Shown: one piece after another, positions 23,564 through 35,300 of the stretch
Layout: each line of letters opens with the position of its first letter
Numbering within the stretch: position 1 is the stretch's first letter
Source: Chlorella sorokiniana
Taxonomy: Eukaryota; Chlorophyta; Trebouxiophyceae; Chlorellales; Chlorellaceae
DNA length: 64,000 nt
Direction of reading: 5' to 3'
Assembly (NCBI GenBank): GCA_025917655.1
Contig: CP084616.1
Location: 1,736,001-1,800,000, forward strand
Position numbers and translations under genes: made by a program
The notes under the pieces: model-generated
What the model was told of the DNA's origin: nothing
The model's input: only the letters and a program-made list of their open reading frames with translations
The model's database searches: none

Positions 23564-26500
23564 ATGCCTGCAGGCGTGTACACAGCGGACATCACTTATG
23601 ATGACCTCAAAACCCGCTTCAACATGGTGAGATATCTGCTGCAGCACCCTCTGCGCCGTTGCTCGTGTCGTGCACCCAGCACCCGCGTCGCGCTGCTGCG
23701 CCGCCCCAGCGCTGCCGCCTGCTCCCGTCGTTGCCCCTGCAGCCCAGCCAGAAGGCGGCTGAGTCTTTGGGAGTCGGCCTGGTGAGCTGCGGGGGCGGCT
23801 TGGGTTGCTGGGTGCTCGAGGACGTGTATTGCAGGGTTGCCCTGCTTCCGCCGAGGACCCGCCAGGCAGCCGCCGCGGCAGCTGCGGCAGCCGTCTGCCA
23901 CCTCGGCCCCCAGTGGCACACACCCTGGCTGGCGCTCACGCCGCCGCCGCCGCTGCCCTCCTCCGCCGCAGACGATTTTCAAGCGGCTGTGCCGTCGCTT
24001 TGGGCTGCAGAAGTGGCCCTACCGCCAGTTGCTCAAGCAGCAGCGGGTGCGTGGCACCCGCGCGACACCCCACGTAACCGTTGCAGCTGGGGCAGATGGG
24101 TCCTCCCCTGGTTGCACCCACCGTTTGCCGGCACCGCCGCCGCGGCTCACTCCTCCCTGGGCGTCCCTGCCGCGTGTTGCGTTGCGTGCAGGAGGGCAAG
24201 CGGCGCGGCGGCAGCGGCGGCGGCCACAAGGAGTTTGGGAGCGGCACGTCGGAGGATGAGGATGATGATGAGGATGATGGCAGCGATACGGAGTCGGAGA
24301 GCGAGGCGCCGCAGTCTCGCAAGAGCGCGCGGCGGCGGTGGCGGCGACGGGCCCCCGCCGCCAAGCGCCACAAGCGCGGGAGCAGCCTCGGCGAGGGGCC
24401 CGACGCTGCAGCGGCGGCGCCCCTCGCGGGCCGTGGCATCGGCGGGGCGTCTTCGCAGCCGCCGCCGCCGCCGCAGCGGGGGAGCCGGGTGCTCAGCCTG
24501 ACCCCTCCCAGCCGCTGCCTCCCGGCGGCGGCTCCGCCTGGGGCGACGGCTTCGCGCGGGTACCAGCATCGCCCCAGCAGCGCGCCCGCCTGGCACGACA
24601 GCGCGCCACGCGCTGCGGGGGCGCACCGGCCTGGCGACAGCGGCGCAGATGCCGCGGCGCTGGCCGGCCAGCAGCAGCAGCAGCAGCAGCCGCAGCAGGG
24701 AGTCAGGCAGGAGCAGGGAGGCAGCGCAGGGCAAGGTAGGGCCCGCCATGTGGGGTGTGGGCAGCCGCCGCCCTTGGCCAACCGCGCGTCGCCTGGCAGC
24801 CGCCCCCTCTGCTGCCCGCCCCTGCTCGCGTGCGCTGGCTGGCTCTCGCCCGCGCCGCGTGCTCACCGCCCCCACCCGCTCGTTGTGTCCCCGGTGCGCG
24901 CCGCTCGCCTGGTGCAGACTCGATAGGCGCGTCCTTCCAGACGCTGTGGCACGCCCTGCTGCGAGACGCGCCACCCGAGAAGGGGCGGCGCTGCTGCGGC
25001 GGGAGCAGGAGCAGGACAGGGAGCTGCTGCAGATGAGGGAGGCGCTGCTGCGGCAGTACGCCGGGGCGGGCCCGGCGCTGCCGCCGCCGCCGCCGCCGGC
25101 GTACTGCCGCAGCGGGACGCCGCCGCCCCCGCCCCAGCCCCGCCCCGGCCAGCCGCTGCGGCCCAAGCCGCTGCTGCCGGCGGCCAGCCAGGAGCAGCCG
25201 CGGCCGGCGACAGGTGCGAAGGCGACGCAGGCCGCTGCCTGCGCTCCCTCTTGCTGCCCCGCGCTGCCGGGGCCCTGCCGCCCGGCCTCTGCCGGAGCGT
25301 GTGCGCATGTGCCGTTGCCGCAGCGCCGCCCAGCCGCCCTTGCTGGCCTCGCGCCGCAACCGCTTGCCGCGCCGCCGCTCCCCGCCCGCGCAGGCTCCCT
25401 CTCCTCCGCCTTCCTCGACAGCCTGCTGCCGTCCAACGGCGGCTACAGCTCGCTGCTCAGCCCCGGCAGCGGCCTGACGCCCAGCTCGCGCCAGGGCGGA
25501 GCGTCGTCGCCGGCGCTGCCCGCCTGGGCCGTTGCGGCGCTGCAGCGCGAGCCCGGCCCGGGCCTGGGCGGCGGCGGCGGCGCGCTGGGCAGCCGTGCAT
25601 CTGGGCTGGGGCAGCCGCCCAGCGCCTCGCTGCTGCTGTCGGCGGCGGCCGCGGGCGTGAGCCTGCCGCTGCCGTCGCCGCTGCCGTCGCCGCTGCCGCC
25701 GCCCAGCGCGGGGCCGGCGGCGGCGACCTCGCCGCGGCGGCCGCCGCCGCCCTGCCCCGGGCCTCTTCCGCCAGCTGGTGGGCCCTGGACTCCCGCTGGA
25801 CAGCATGCCAGGCGGCGGCGGCGGCGGCAGCACCGCCAGCGGGCTGGACCCGCCGCAGCCGCCCGCCGCTCTGGAGCTGGAGCAGCGGGCGCTGCGGCAG
25901 CAGGGCGCGGCCCTGACGCAGCTGATCGGCAGCCTGAAGCGGGAGATCAGCGTCATAGAGCAGCGGTCGACGGCGCTGGCGGCGGAGGCGGAGCGCGCGC
26001 GGCGCTTTGCGGCCGAGGCGGCGGCGGCGCAGGCGGGGCGGGCGGCCGCGCTGCGCCGCCAGCGCGCGGAGCAGGCGCGGCAGCTGGCGGCGCTGCAGGC
26101 GCAGGCGGCGGGGAGCGCGGGGCTGACGCCCTCCGAGAGCCTGGTGCTGATGCAGCTGATCGGGGCCTGCAGCAGGAGATTGCGGACATCGAGCGCCAGC
26201 TGGCGGCGCTGGCCGCCCGCGAGCGCGTGCTGACCGCCCCCCCGGCGCCGCCGCCCCTCGGCCTCTCCCGGCTGGGCCGCGAGGGCCGCCGCCGCCGCGG
26301 CGGTCGGCTACGCTGCCGGCTACGCCGCCGCCGCGGGCGGGCGCCGCCGCACCAGACGCCGCCCGACCCGGGCATGGGCTTTGGCAACAGCGGCAGCGGC
26401 CCGCTCTCCTCCCCCTCCACCGCCATGGCCTACACCCTGCCGGAGTCCCTGCACCTCAGCGGCAGCGCCGCCGACGACTCGCCCGACGGCGTCACCGGCG

Positions 26501-27269
26501 GGCTGTCGGAGCCGCAGCAGCAGCAGCAGTCGCGGCGCGGCGGCGGCGGCGACGGCGGCGGCCGCCGCCGACCACGTGCGCGGCGAGGTGCAGCTGGCGC
26601 ACCTGCAGGCGCTGCTGGGGCGGCAGGGAGCGGCCGCGGGGCTGGACTGGCTGCCGCCGTCGGGGAAGGGCGGCGCCGGCTTCGCCCCCGCCCCGCCTTC
26701 TGAGCCCAGCGTCGGCGGCGCCGAGGCGGACCTGCTGGCGGCGGCGGCGGCCGCGGCAGCCGGGGGTGGCGGCAACGAAGACGCCGCCGCCTCCGCCTTC
26801 CTGGCCCGCATGACGGCGGTGCACTGCCTGCAGCAGCGCCTGGCGTCGCGGCACGCGCAGCGCAGGCAGCGCGAACAGGCGGAGGCGGGCGCGGCCGCCG
26901 GGCGGCCTGCCGCCGACCCGGGAGCGCAGTCGCTGTCGCCGCCGGATGCGCAGCAGGCAGCCGCTGCCACCAGGGTGCGGGCCCCCGGCTCGGTGCAGCT
27001 GCCGCCGGGCCCCTTGCCAGCCTGTCGCACTCGGCCGCCGCCGCCGCCGAGCCGGCGCCGCGACACGACAGGCACCACCCTGCGCCACTGTCGCCGGCCC
27101 GCGAGCCGGAGCTGTCCCTGGCGTACCAGCTGGGCAGCCGGGACTTCAGCCACGCGATTGCGACGGGCGGCAGCCCGCCTCCGTCACGGCCGGGGGCAGC
27201 CCTGCGCAGGGCGAGCCGCCGCGGCAGCCCAGCGCCGACAGGCCTGCCGCCCCGCCCGCCGCCCCTTGA
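23564..27269 (+). CDS. RWP-RK domain transcription factor with coiled coil
   Basis: RWP-RK proteins are plant and algal DNA-binding regulators, often of nitrogen status or gamete programmes. The domain is split over four exons: ITYDDLKTRFNM (to 23626), PSQKAAESLGVGL (23743-23781), TIFKRLCRRFGLQKWPYRQL (23972-24046), then an exon from 24192 that starts EGKRRGG and carries an acidic, Ser-rich stretch. KWPYRQ is the RWPxRK core in variant form. A large Ala/Pro/Gln-rich tail includes a coiled coil in which two similar segments occur, LTQLIGSLKREISVIEQR and a later LQQEIADIERQLAALAARER. The second is out of frame unless one G is added near 26163, and other shifts are likely in the GGC repeats near 26540-26580. 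The start at 23564 gives MPAGVYTADITYDD, but the CAG just after it could be an acceptor. The best ending is PSADRPAAPPAAP with TGA at 27267-27269. Confidence 0.8.
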
Positions 27270-28190
27270 ACCGCCGCCGTCGGCGGTTTGGTGCCGGCCG
27301 TCGGCGCACCCACCTGTCCATCTCATCCCACCCCTTCTTTTCAATAAACCTTGAGCTTTAGAAGCCCCACCCTGCTTGCGGTTACGAACTGAACTTTGAG
27401 CGACGTCTGTTCCTGCCCCAAACCTTCTTCCCTAGCAAGTCCCCTCAGCCGCTTACGCCTGTGCCATTAGCTTCGCCCAGGTCCCCGCAACAGCACCTCA
27501 CTCGGTCGTGCACAGCTTGGCCCGCCCCCACCACCCCCCGGTCCCATCTCCCACTTTCTCCCAGCCTCACCCCCACCCGACACACACACTCATCAGCACC
27601 CGCGGAGCTGGCCTCTGGTGCCAAGCGCTTGCACACCCCACTCCCGCGCTCCCCGTTCACACCGCGCCCCCCCGCGCCCTTCTCCCCATGTCGACATGGC
27701 CACCCTCCATGCGCGCATCCCTCGCTCCCCCCTCCTCCCCCTTCCTCTCTCCTCTGCTACCCCAGTCTTGGAGCTTTATCCTCCCCCGCCGCCCAGGACC
27801 CCAGGACTGACCCCGCACTGCCATGACCCCATGACAGCGCATTATGCATGCGCCACCGCCGCGCCCGCCTCCCGTGGCAACACGCGGGCAGCGCCGCCTT
27901 TGACGCCAGCGCCGCGCCGCGCCTGCGCGTACTACCTGTTTCAGACCTTTATGCCGGCTCCCCGCCCGCCTGCTGTGCTTGCTTGCCCTGTGTCGCCCAT
28001 GCCGCCGCTGGAATGCGGGGCGTTGTAACAGCGATGCAAAGCTGACGGGCAGGGGCAAGGGCGTGGTGTCTGGCCTGGGCTGGAGGGTGGGTTAGAGGGT
28101 GAATGGAGACGCACCTCAACAGGAGGCAGGCTGGTTGTTGTTTCTTAATGAAGGGGCGGGCAGGCTGACAGCATACATAGAACAGTGGGA
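27270..28190. other. Convergent 3' region of RWP-RK and hypothetical gene
   Basis: Pyrimidine-rich, with no coding exon recognised. It contains AATAAA near 27345 and TGTAA at 28024-28028, both possible 3' end signals for the plus-strand gene. Confidence 0.4.
28024..28028 (+). terminator. Possible TGTAA poly(A) signal of RWP-RK gene
   Basis: TGTAA about 755 bases after the inferred stop. An AATAAA much nearer the stop is an alternative. Confidence 0.3.
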
Positions 28191-28191
28191 A

Positions 28192-30026
28192 TTACAGATG
28201 AAAGCCAAGGGGCCGCAGTACACACGTGGAGACGCCAGGGTTTACGAGGAGGAGGGGTGGGGTGTGGGCTCTGGCGACGGCGGGGGGGCACCGCTGGGCG
28301 CAGGATGCCGCCAACAGGAGGGGGCAGAGGGCGGCGAGGAGGAGGCGGGCGAGGGCCAAGGAGGGGGCGGCAGCCAGCGCGCCCAGCGAGGCCCCCTCAG
28401 CCAGCAGCAGCGCCGCCTGGCAGGCGGCCGTCGCGGCTGCGGCGGCCACCAGCGCGGCGGCGGGCGCTGAGGCCGCAGGGCGGCCAACCGGCGGCGCGCG
28501 CCGCCCGTGAGAGCAGGGCCAGCGCGGCGCGAGCCGGGAGCAGCAGAGCCCAGAGCGGGGCCCAAGCAAACGTAGCGGCCAGGGAGGCGGGCTGGCGGCG
28601 CCGCCCGAGGCGGTCAGGCGGCCCCCTCTGCCTGCTGGGTGGCCGCTGGGCAGCAGCAGCTGCTCCGCCGCCACTCGCGCCGCCGCTAAGAGCACTGGGG
28701 AGGCGGAGGGCGTGGGGACCAGGTGGGGCCCCAGCTGCCACCCCGAGAAGGCCAGCAGGCGCCAGGCTGGCGCCGCCAGGCGGAGGGCGCGCACGACCGC
28801 CGAGCGCGGCAGCAGCTTGGCAGCAGTTGCAGCGGCTGCGGCAGCGGCAGCGGCTGCGCCGCCGCCAATGCCACCGGGCTGAGAGGCGGCCGCTGCTGCG
28901 GCCGCCAGCTGGCGCCGCGCCTCCGCCGCCAGCAGGGCCAGCAGCAAGGCGACGACGCCCGGGTCGCCGCCTTTCCAGCCCAGCAGGGGCGGGCAGCGCC
29001 GCCGCACGCGGGCCGAGCGGCTAGCCAGCAGCGCGGCGGCCGCGTGGCGGCGGTTGATGCGGCCAGAAACGCGGCAGCGAGGGCCGCCGCCGCGAGCGCC
29101 TCGCAGTGCGGCGCCGAGCCAAGGCGGCTGCCAGGCTGGCACAGGGCGGCGCTGAGCTGGCGCTCCGCCTCGCCGCCGGCCGCCGCCAGCGACGCGACGT
29201 TCAGCAGCAGGTGGGGCAGCCGCTCGTGAGAGAGACCCGCAAGGAGCGGCGCCGCCGCCACCCGCAGGCGCTGGCGCCGCCGGCTGGCGGCGTTCTGGCG
29301 GTCCCGCTTTCGCCGCCTCCGCGTGGGCTGGCAAGCTCCAGCCAGCCCACCGCCGCTGCTGGCGGCAGCAGGCGCCACAGCAGCCACAGCGCACACATGG
29401 CGGCACACAGGGCGGCGGTGCCGGGCGGCGGCCGCAGGAACGCCTGACGCAGGAAGGCCGACGTGGCGGCGGCGCTGTACTGCAGGCCGTACTGCAGGCC
29501 GCTCTGCCGCAACAGCAACCAGCCCAGCCAAGTCGCATGGTCTACGGCTGCCGCTGCCGCGTCGGCCGCTGCCGCTGCCAAATCGACGGCAGGCGCCGCC
29601 GCCGCCGGCACCGGCTGCCAGCCCCAGGCTGCGCTGGCCCAGTGCCATTCACCCCGCGCCTCCCCCACGCTCAGCAGCAGCAGGCTGCGGTAGCGGCGGC
29701 GCGGGTGGCGCCACGCCTGGGGCGCCAGCCGCGCTGCCAACCAGCCGAGCGTCGTGCCGCCGCCGGCCGGCCCAAGCCACCGCCTTGCTCCTCCTCCAAA
29801 GGTATCTCTCGAAGCTCTCCCTGCCCGGATTGCCCCAAGCCGCCGCAGCGAGCGCCGCCCATAACGCCAGCGCTGCCGCCACAGCCGACGCGCCACGCAG
29901 CCGCCGATTGGCGCCACCGGGCCCCGCACCGCTCTGGTCTATCTGTACTGCAGGCGGGCGGGGAGCAGCCGCCAGGCGGGTGGGCTGGCTGGAGCGGCAG
30001 TAGCACGTTTGCAGGCACCGCCACAC
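28192..30026 (-). CDS. Hypothetical Ala-rich protein with hydrophobic helices
   Basis: I cannot name this gene. The minus strand stays open over long stretches with a protein-like composition. From high to low coordinates there are LGWLAARLAPQAWRHPRRRY, TWLGWLLLRQSGLQYGLQYS, ALCAAMCALWLLWRLLPPAA, LLAGLSHERLPHLLLNVASL, GDPGVVALLLALLAAEARRQ and a hydrophobic end ALARLLLAALCPLLLAA. The segments are in different frames, so shifts or small introns must lie between them. The GLSHERLPHLLLN segment faintly resembles the first loop of rhomboids, but no GxSG serine was seen; an armadillo-like helical protein is another option. The frame's stop overlaps a TGTAA element (28192-28196), which could instead be the poly(A) signal of a shorter reading. 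The start is unknown. Confidence 0.35.
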
Positions 30027-30751
30027 AAAGCAGCAGCAGCAGCAGCATCAGCAGCACGGACAAAACGCGGTGCAGCAGCGAAGGCATTCCCCACCTGCCG
30101 CCCGCCGCCGACGCCGCTCCCGCTGGCGGTGCCGCCGCCGCCTCCCCAGGTGCCATGCCCGTAGGTGCGCGGCCTGCGGCCGCCGCCACCCCCAAACAGG
30201 CCCGCAAACAGCCCCCCGCGCCGGGCGCCGCCGCCGCTTCCGCCGCCGCGCGTGCTGTGCCCGCTGCGCCCGCCGCCGGGCAGGCCGGGCAGGCGGCTGG
30301 TCAGCAGGACGTGCAGCAGCCCCGCCAGGATGCCGCACAGGTGGCCCCAGAACGAGGCGTCCGGTACCATCAGCTGTACCGCCAGCAGCTCAGCCCAGCA
30401 CGCGTACTGCATAGGGTGGGCAGGGCAGGTGCGGTGAGCGAGGGTGAGCGTCGGTGCAGGTCAAGCCTGCCTGTTGTCTAGCAGGAGGCAGCCGGCGGCA
30501 GGAACCCGGCGCGGTGCCGCATGCTGGGCACAAACACAGGCGAGCGCGGGAGGGGGATGGGGGCAAAGCACGGGGCTGGGGCTGGGTGGCCGCCGGGCCG
30601 AGCCCCGGCCCGCGGCGGCCGCGCTGGCGGGCGCTGGCCTGCTGCTGCTGGGGGCCAGCACCTTGGTGGGCAGGCTGACGCCAAACACCTCGGACCAGCC
30701 CGGGAGTTGTGATTGAGCACCACCTGCGCCAGCCGGGGGCGGAGAGAAAGT

Positions 30752-30802
<51 letters not shown>

Positions 30803-32047
30803 TGGTGTGTGAGCAACGAGCAAGGCAGCGAAACCAAAGCTTCTTCCCACAGCTCAAGGCAACAGAGGCAGGAGGGAAGCTCAGGGGCGGCTTCGCGCCA
30901 GCCCCACAGGGTAAGCCCCCTCAGGGTGGCCCAACAAAACAGCAGTGTTGGGCAGCGCGGAGGGAGCTTGCGCCCGTGTGCGCCAGCCTCCACGGCACAA
31001 GCACCACCCGCCTGGCAGCCCAACTCTGTTGCAGCGGGCAGGCGCCCTGGGCCCACCTTCATGCCGAACAGCACGCCCGAAAAGCCGACCGCGCACGTGC
31101 GCATGAGGCGGGCGGCGGCGGCGGGGTTGCGCGCGGCGAACGCCGCGGTACCGCCGAGGTACAGGGCGTTTGACAGCAGCGCCAGCTCGGCCACCAGGCG
31201 CAGGAAGGCGGCGGTGCCAAGGCGCGGCTCCAGCTGGGCGCCCTGCGGCGGCGAAGGTGTGGGTGTGCATGTGAGTGTGTGTGGGTGGGTGTGAGTGAAA
31301 AGGTGGGTGGGTGGGGGGAGGGGGGCTTTGGGTGGCAAGACAAGCGGGTGCGGAACCAGGCCTCCCGAAGCTGAGAGCCGCCCCGAGGCCAGGGGGTGCG
31401 GCCACAGGCGGGGCAAACAAAAAGCCCGTGCAAGGTGGGCGGGACGGCTGGCTGCGGCGGCGGCGCGCCCGCAGCGCCACCGCGCCACCCCAGCAACAGC
31501 GTCCACAGCACAGCACGGCAGAGCAAGCGCAGCATGAACGCAGCATGACGTGAGCGCAGCGTGAGCGCAGCGTGAGCACAGCGTGCCTTCCACAGCAGCG
31601 ACGACATGTTCCAGTACAGGTGGAGGCTGTCGGCGTGGAGGAAAGGAGCCCACAGCAGGCGGGCCACTGCCCCGACAGCACTGCACGCGGCAGCAGGCAG
31701 CCGGACCGCACGCTGGGCACCCAGTCAAAGCCCTCGGGCGCACGAAAAACAGGATCTGGGCTGCATTGGGGGAGCGAAAGAGAGCAGCTGGGTGCTGCCC
31801 AATGTGCTCGGCCGTTGCGTTTTTCGCCAACCGCTGATGGGCTGTCCCCATACCCACCCACCCACCAATCATTAGCAGAATGGTGGCCGGCGGCTTGCGT
31901 TCCAGGCGGGCCACCTGCTGCCCCAAGAGCGCCAGCAGGTAGAACAGGGGGTCATGTGCCGAAGCGTAGCCGCCGCCGCGGCGGCGGCCCCCGCCGCCTG
32001 CACCTGCGAAGCCCCCTGTAGGGGGCCCAGGCTTGTCGCGGCGGCAT
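29939..32047 (-). CDS. Rhomboid-family intramembrane serine protease
   Basis: Polytopic membrane protease that cuts substrates inside the bilayer. Exons on the minus strand: about 31866-32000 (DPLFYLLALLGQQVARLERK, then PPATILLMI), 31587-31760 (LLWAPFLHADSLHLYWNMSS), 31057-31242 (AQLEPRLGTAAFLRLVAELA through CAVGFSGVLFGMK), 30662-30723 (VVLNHNSPGWSEVFGVSLPT) and from 30406 down (YACWAELLAVQLMVPDASFW, GHLCGILAGLLHV). The nucleophile lies in GFSG and the catalytic His in GHLCGILAG. A Gly-rich tail follows. The arrangement resembles plant RBL14/RHBDD1-type rhomboids. One-base run losses occur near 31727, 31661 and 30699. The donor after SSLLWK reads GC. The first exon has no in-frame ATG; an ATG at 32047 is in another frame, so the true start and the stop at 29939 are tentative. 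Confidence 0.82.
30753..30812. repeat. (GT)n microsatellite in rhomboid intron
   Basis: About 21 GT units followed by shorter interrupted GT runs, immediately upstream of the exon encoding VVLNHNS. On the coding strand it is an AC tract just before the acceptor. Confidence 0.95.
31528..31586. repeat. Short tandem repeat at rhomboid donor site
   Basis: Repeated units of about 11 bp based on gtgagcgcagc, with variants gcatgaacgc and gtgagcacagc, abutting the exon that ends SSLLWK. Confidence 0.75.
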
Positions 32048-32338
32048 GTGATTGCCGCTACGAAGCACTAGGGTGCAGTCAGGTCCACCAGGAGGGGACA
32101 CAGGCAAGGCAGGAGGAAGGGGTCTCGAAGGCAATCGAGCTGATCGAGAGACACCTGCCCTGCAGACCTTGGCTGACAGAAGAGACTTGAGTATCAATGA
32201 GATGGTCGATACGGTGCACGAAACGAGGCATGGCTCCCACCCCGGCTGTGCATGAGGAAGGGTTACCCTGGCGGCGCGGTTTGAACGAGTGGCAGCCCCA
32301 TCCGCCAACCTGCATTGTCCTATTTCATTACTGACACA
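32048..32338. promoter_or_regulatory. Divergent spacer between rhomboid and TIC40
   Basis: About 290 bases between the two putative start sites. It is AT-richer than its surroundings near 32310-32340. Confidence 0.4.
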
Positions 32339-35300
32339 ATGCAGACGCTGGCAGCAGGCTGCGGGCTTGTAGCCCTGGCGCCCAGGCGGGTGCAGCATGT
32401 TGGTGCCCGCCGGGCCAGGCTGACCCTAGGTGCGTCTGCATGGCGTATCCAGTGTCTGGGAAGCGACATGACGCCCAGCAGCAGCTCCACCTCCCCAGGG
32501 TTGACATGCGCAGCTGCCCCCACACACTGTGGCGCTGCCAGGTTGCCGTTCGCGGGCATGGGGGTTATCAGTCGCTTTCTGAGCGCATCCGCGCCCCTGC
32601 CACACCCCGCAGTGGCCGCCAGCAAGGGCAAGGCGCCGCCGCCGCCGCCTCCTGCCCCCGAGGCGGCCGCGCCGGTGCCCCAGGACATCCCAGCATACTT
32701 TCAGCCGCCCTCGGCGCAGCAGGTGGGCCAGCACAAGCTGATGGCCTCCCAGAGGGGCAGCCACTCCTCCGGGCATCCCTGCCGTCCGTCGCCGTGTTTG
32801 GCAGCTGCTTCTGCTGTGCCACGCTCTCGCGCCTGCTCCACTCTTCTTCCGTTCTTCTTTCCACCCTCCGCAGCCGGTGCAGCAAGGCCAGGTGTACCAG
32901 GCTGTGCCGCAGTACGGTCCCCCGCCCGCCGCCCCCGCCCCAACCTCCTTCTGGGGCGGCATCCCGCCAATCGTCTACGTCGGCATCGGTGGGAGCCGCT
33001 GGGTGCTGCTGCGCTGCGCTGTGCTGTGCTGTGCCGCGTACCTCGCAGCCAAGGCTGGATGCGCCACAAGGAAGGGCGAACTCTACACTGCGACTGGTTT
33101 GGGCGGGAGGCCAGGCTGCTTCACTCGCGCACCCGCGTCGAACGAGTGACCGACCGCCACGGCTGCACGTTGTGGTGGGTGCAGGCGTGGTGCTGGCCAC
33201 GGTGCTGGGCAAGGTGATGGCGGTGGTGAAGGGCGGGCCGCAGAAGATGCAGGAGATGGCAATGGAGCAGATGATGAAGCAGATGATGAAGCAGATGGGC
33301 GCCGCGTCGGGTGGGCACACGCCGCTGGTGGGGCTGCTGTGCGTTTGGCTCTTTGTTTTTTTGTTTGTGGTTTGTTTTTTGTTTTTGTTTTTTTTTTTTT
33401 TTGGAGGGGGTCGCGCGCGCATAGCTTATGGGCATGCCACAGAGCTGGATTTGTTGGCTGTGGCCGCTGGCAGCGGGCATGCGGGCCCAGGGATGTCGAA
33501 GCCTTACAGGCTCGAGTCCTGGCGCCGGGGACCCTGCCACGGCCGCCTGCCGCTCTCCAGCAAGGCGCATGCTGCGCACAGCTGGCTTGACCGGTGCTGG
33601 TGCTGTGGTGTGCAGGCGGCGCGAGCCCCTTTGGCGCGGCGGGCGCCAACCCCTTTGGCGCGGCGGGCGCCAACCCGTTCGGCGCAGGGGGCGCCAACCC
33701 GTTTGGTGCGGGGGCCCCTTTGGGCCCGGCGGCCCCTTTGGCGCGGCGGCGGCCGGCGGCAGCGGCTTCCCCAGCAGCGGCTTCGGCTCGCCGGCGGTTG
33801 ACACGACGGCCACCCCCGCCCCCGCCGCCCCTGCCGCCGCCTCCGCTCCCGGCTCCGCCGCCGCCGCAACCTCGACCGCCGACAAGGCTGCAGAGCCCGC
33901 GGCGGCCAGCGCCGCCGCCGCCTCCGAGGCCAAGCCCAAGAGGAAGAGCGCTTTCACGGATGTGAGCACCAGCAGCAGCAGCGGCAGCAAGAACGGCAGC
34001 ACCGCCAGCAGCAACGCCTCCCCCTCCGCCCCCTCTGGCGGCGAGGCGGCCGGCGACGCCGCCGGCGCGCCCCGCCCTTCAACATGCCGCCGCCGCCCTT
34101 CAACATGCCGCCCCCGGGCGCGGGCGGTGCGGGGCGGGAGCCGGCAATGGCGGCATGGCCGGGACCATGCTTGACATGCTGAAGAACCCAGAGATGCAGG
34201 TACTCTCCGCACGGCTTCCGCCACAGCTGTGCTGCCTGCAAGCGCGTTGCCTGGCTCAGGACGCTGCGCGAGTACGCAGCGGGGTTGCCTGGTGCGCTGC
34301 CTACAATCCGTTCCGAGGGGCTTCTGCCCGACCGGGTCTCTGTCATGCCGCCCGCTTTCTGCGTTTATTGTACCGCAGAAAATGCTGTACCCGTACCTGC
34401 CCGAGCCGATGCGCAACCAGGAGACGTTCGAGTGGATGCTCAGGTGGGTGCTGGCAGCCTGGACAGCAGCTGCCCTGGCTGGCCTGCCGCCCGCTGCAGC
34501 CAACCTCGCTTGGCAGCGGTGGCATGCGCGGCGGCAGCGCGCCTCACTGTGCCGCCTGCCCGTACTGCAGCAACCCGGAGTACCGCAAGCAGCTGGAGGA
34601 CATGCTGGCGCAGCAGGCGGCGTCCACGGGCAGCCCTGCGGTGGCCGAGATGATGCAGGGAATGGACATGAGCCCGGAGAAGGTGGGTGCTGGCCGCCCG
34701 ACTTCCGACGCCTCTCGCAGCGTCGCTTCCCGCTGCTGTCGACACAGGCTTCATCTGTGCTACTGTTTGTGAGGCGGCGCTGGCACGTGCGCTGTGCACG
34801 CGTGAAGCTCCGTTACCAGCGCTCAGCATGCGCTCGGCGGCGCCCGCACCGGCTTACCCTCCTTCCTCCCGCCCCTGACCCTGCTGCAGATGCAGGCGCA
34901 GTTTGACCAGCTGGGCATGACCCCGGACCAGTTCCTGCAGAAGGTGGGTGGGTTGGGGGAGAAGGGACGGGCTACAGCAGGGATGAAGGGCGGCGGCGCT
35001 TGAGCTGCCGCTGCCCAGGGGGCTGCACGCGGGCAGCAGGCCATTAGGCGCCGCTGGGCGACACACGACTCGCAGCAAGACTTTCCTCCGCCGCCGCTCA
35101 ACCTCCAAAGAGCACTGCTGTGCCCGACAGCCCCTTGCTGCCTCGCCGCTTCCTCCCTTCTTCCTCCTCTGCTCCAACAGCCCCCTGCTGCCCCGCTGCT
35201 TCCCCCTTCTTCTTCCTCCTCTCTGCTCCAACAGCCCCCTGCTGCCCCTCCGCTTCCCCCTTCTTCTTCCTCCTCTCTGCTCCAACAGCCCCCAGTTGCC

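Noticed and set aside
24649-26703. A single 684-residue plus-strand frame as one protein
   Set aside because: Parts of it read as runs of Arg/Gly/Pro in the wrong frame; protein-like segments switch frames, so the frame is a mix of true and shadow coding.
33390-33402. Poly-T tract as the tail of a retroposed element
   Set aside because: No target-site duplication or element body was found next to it; it lies inside a TIC40 intron.
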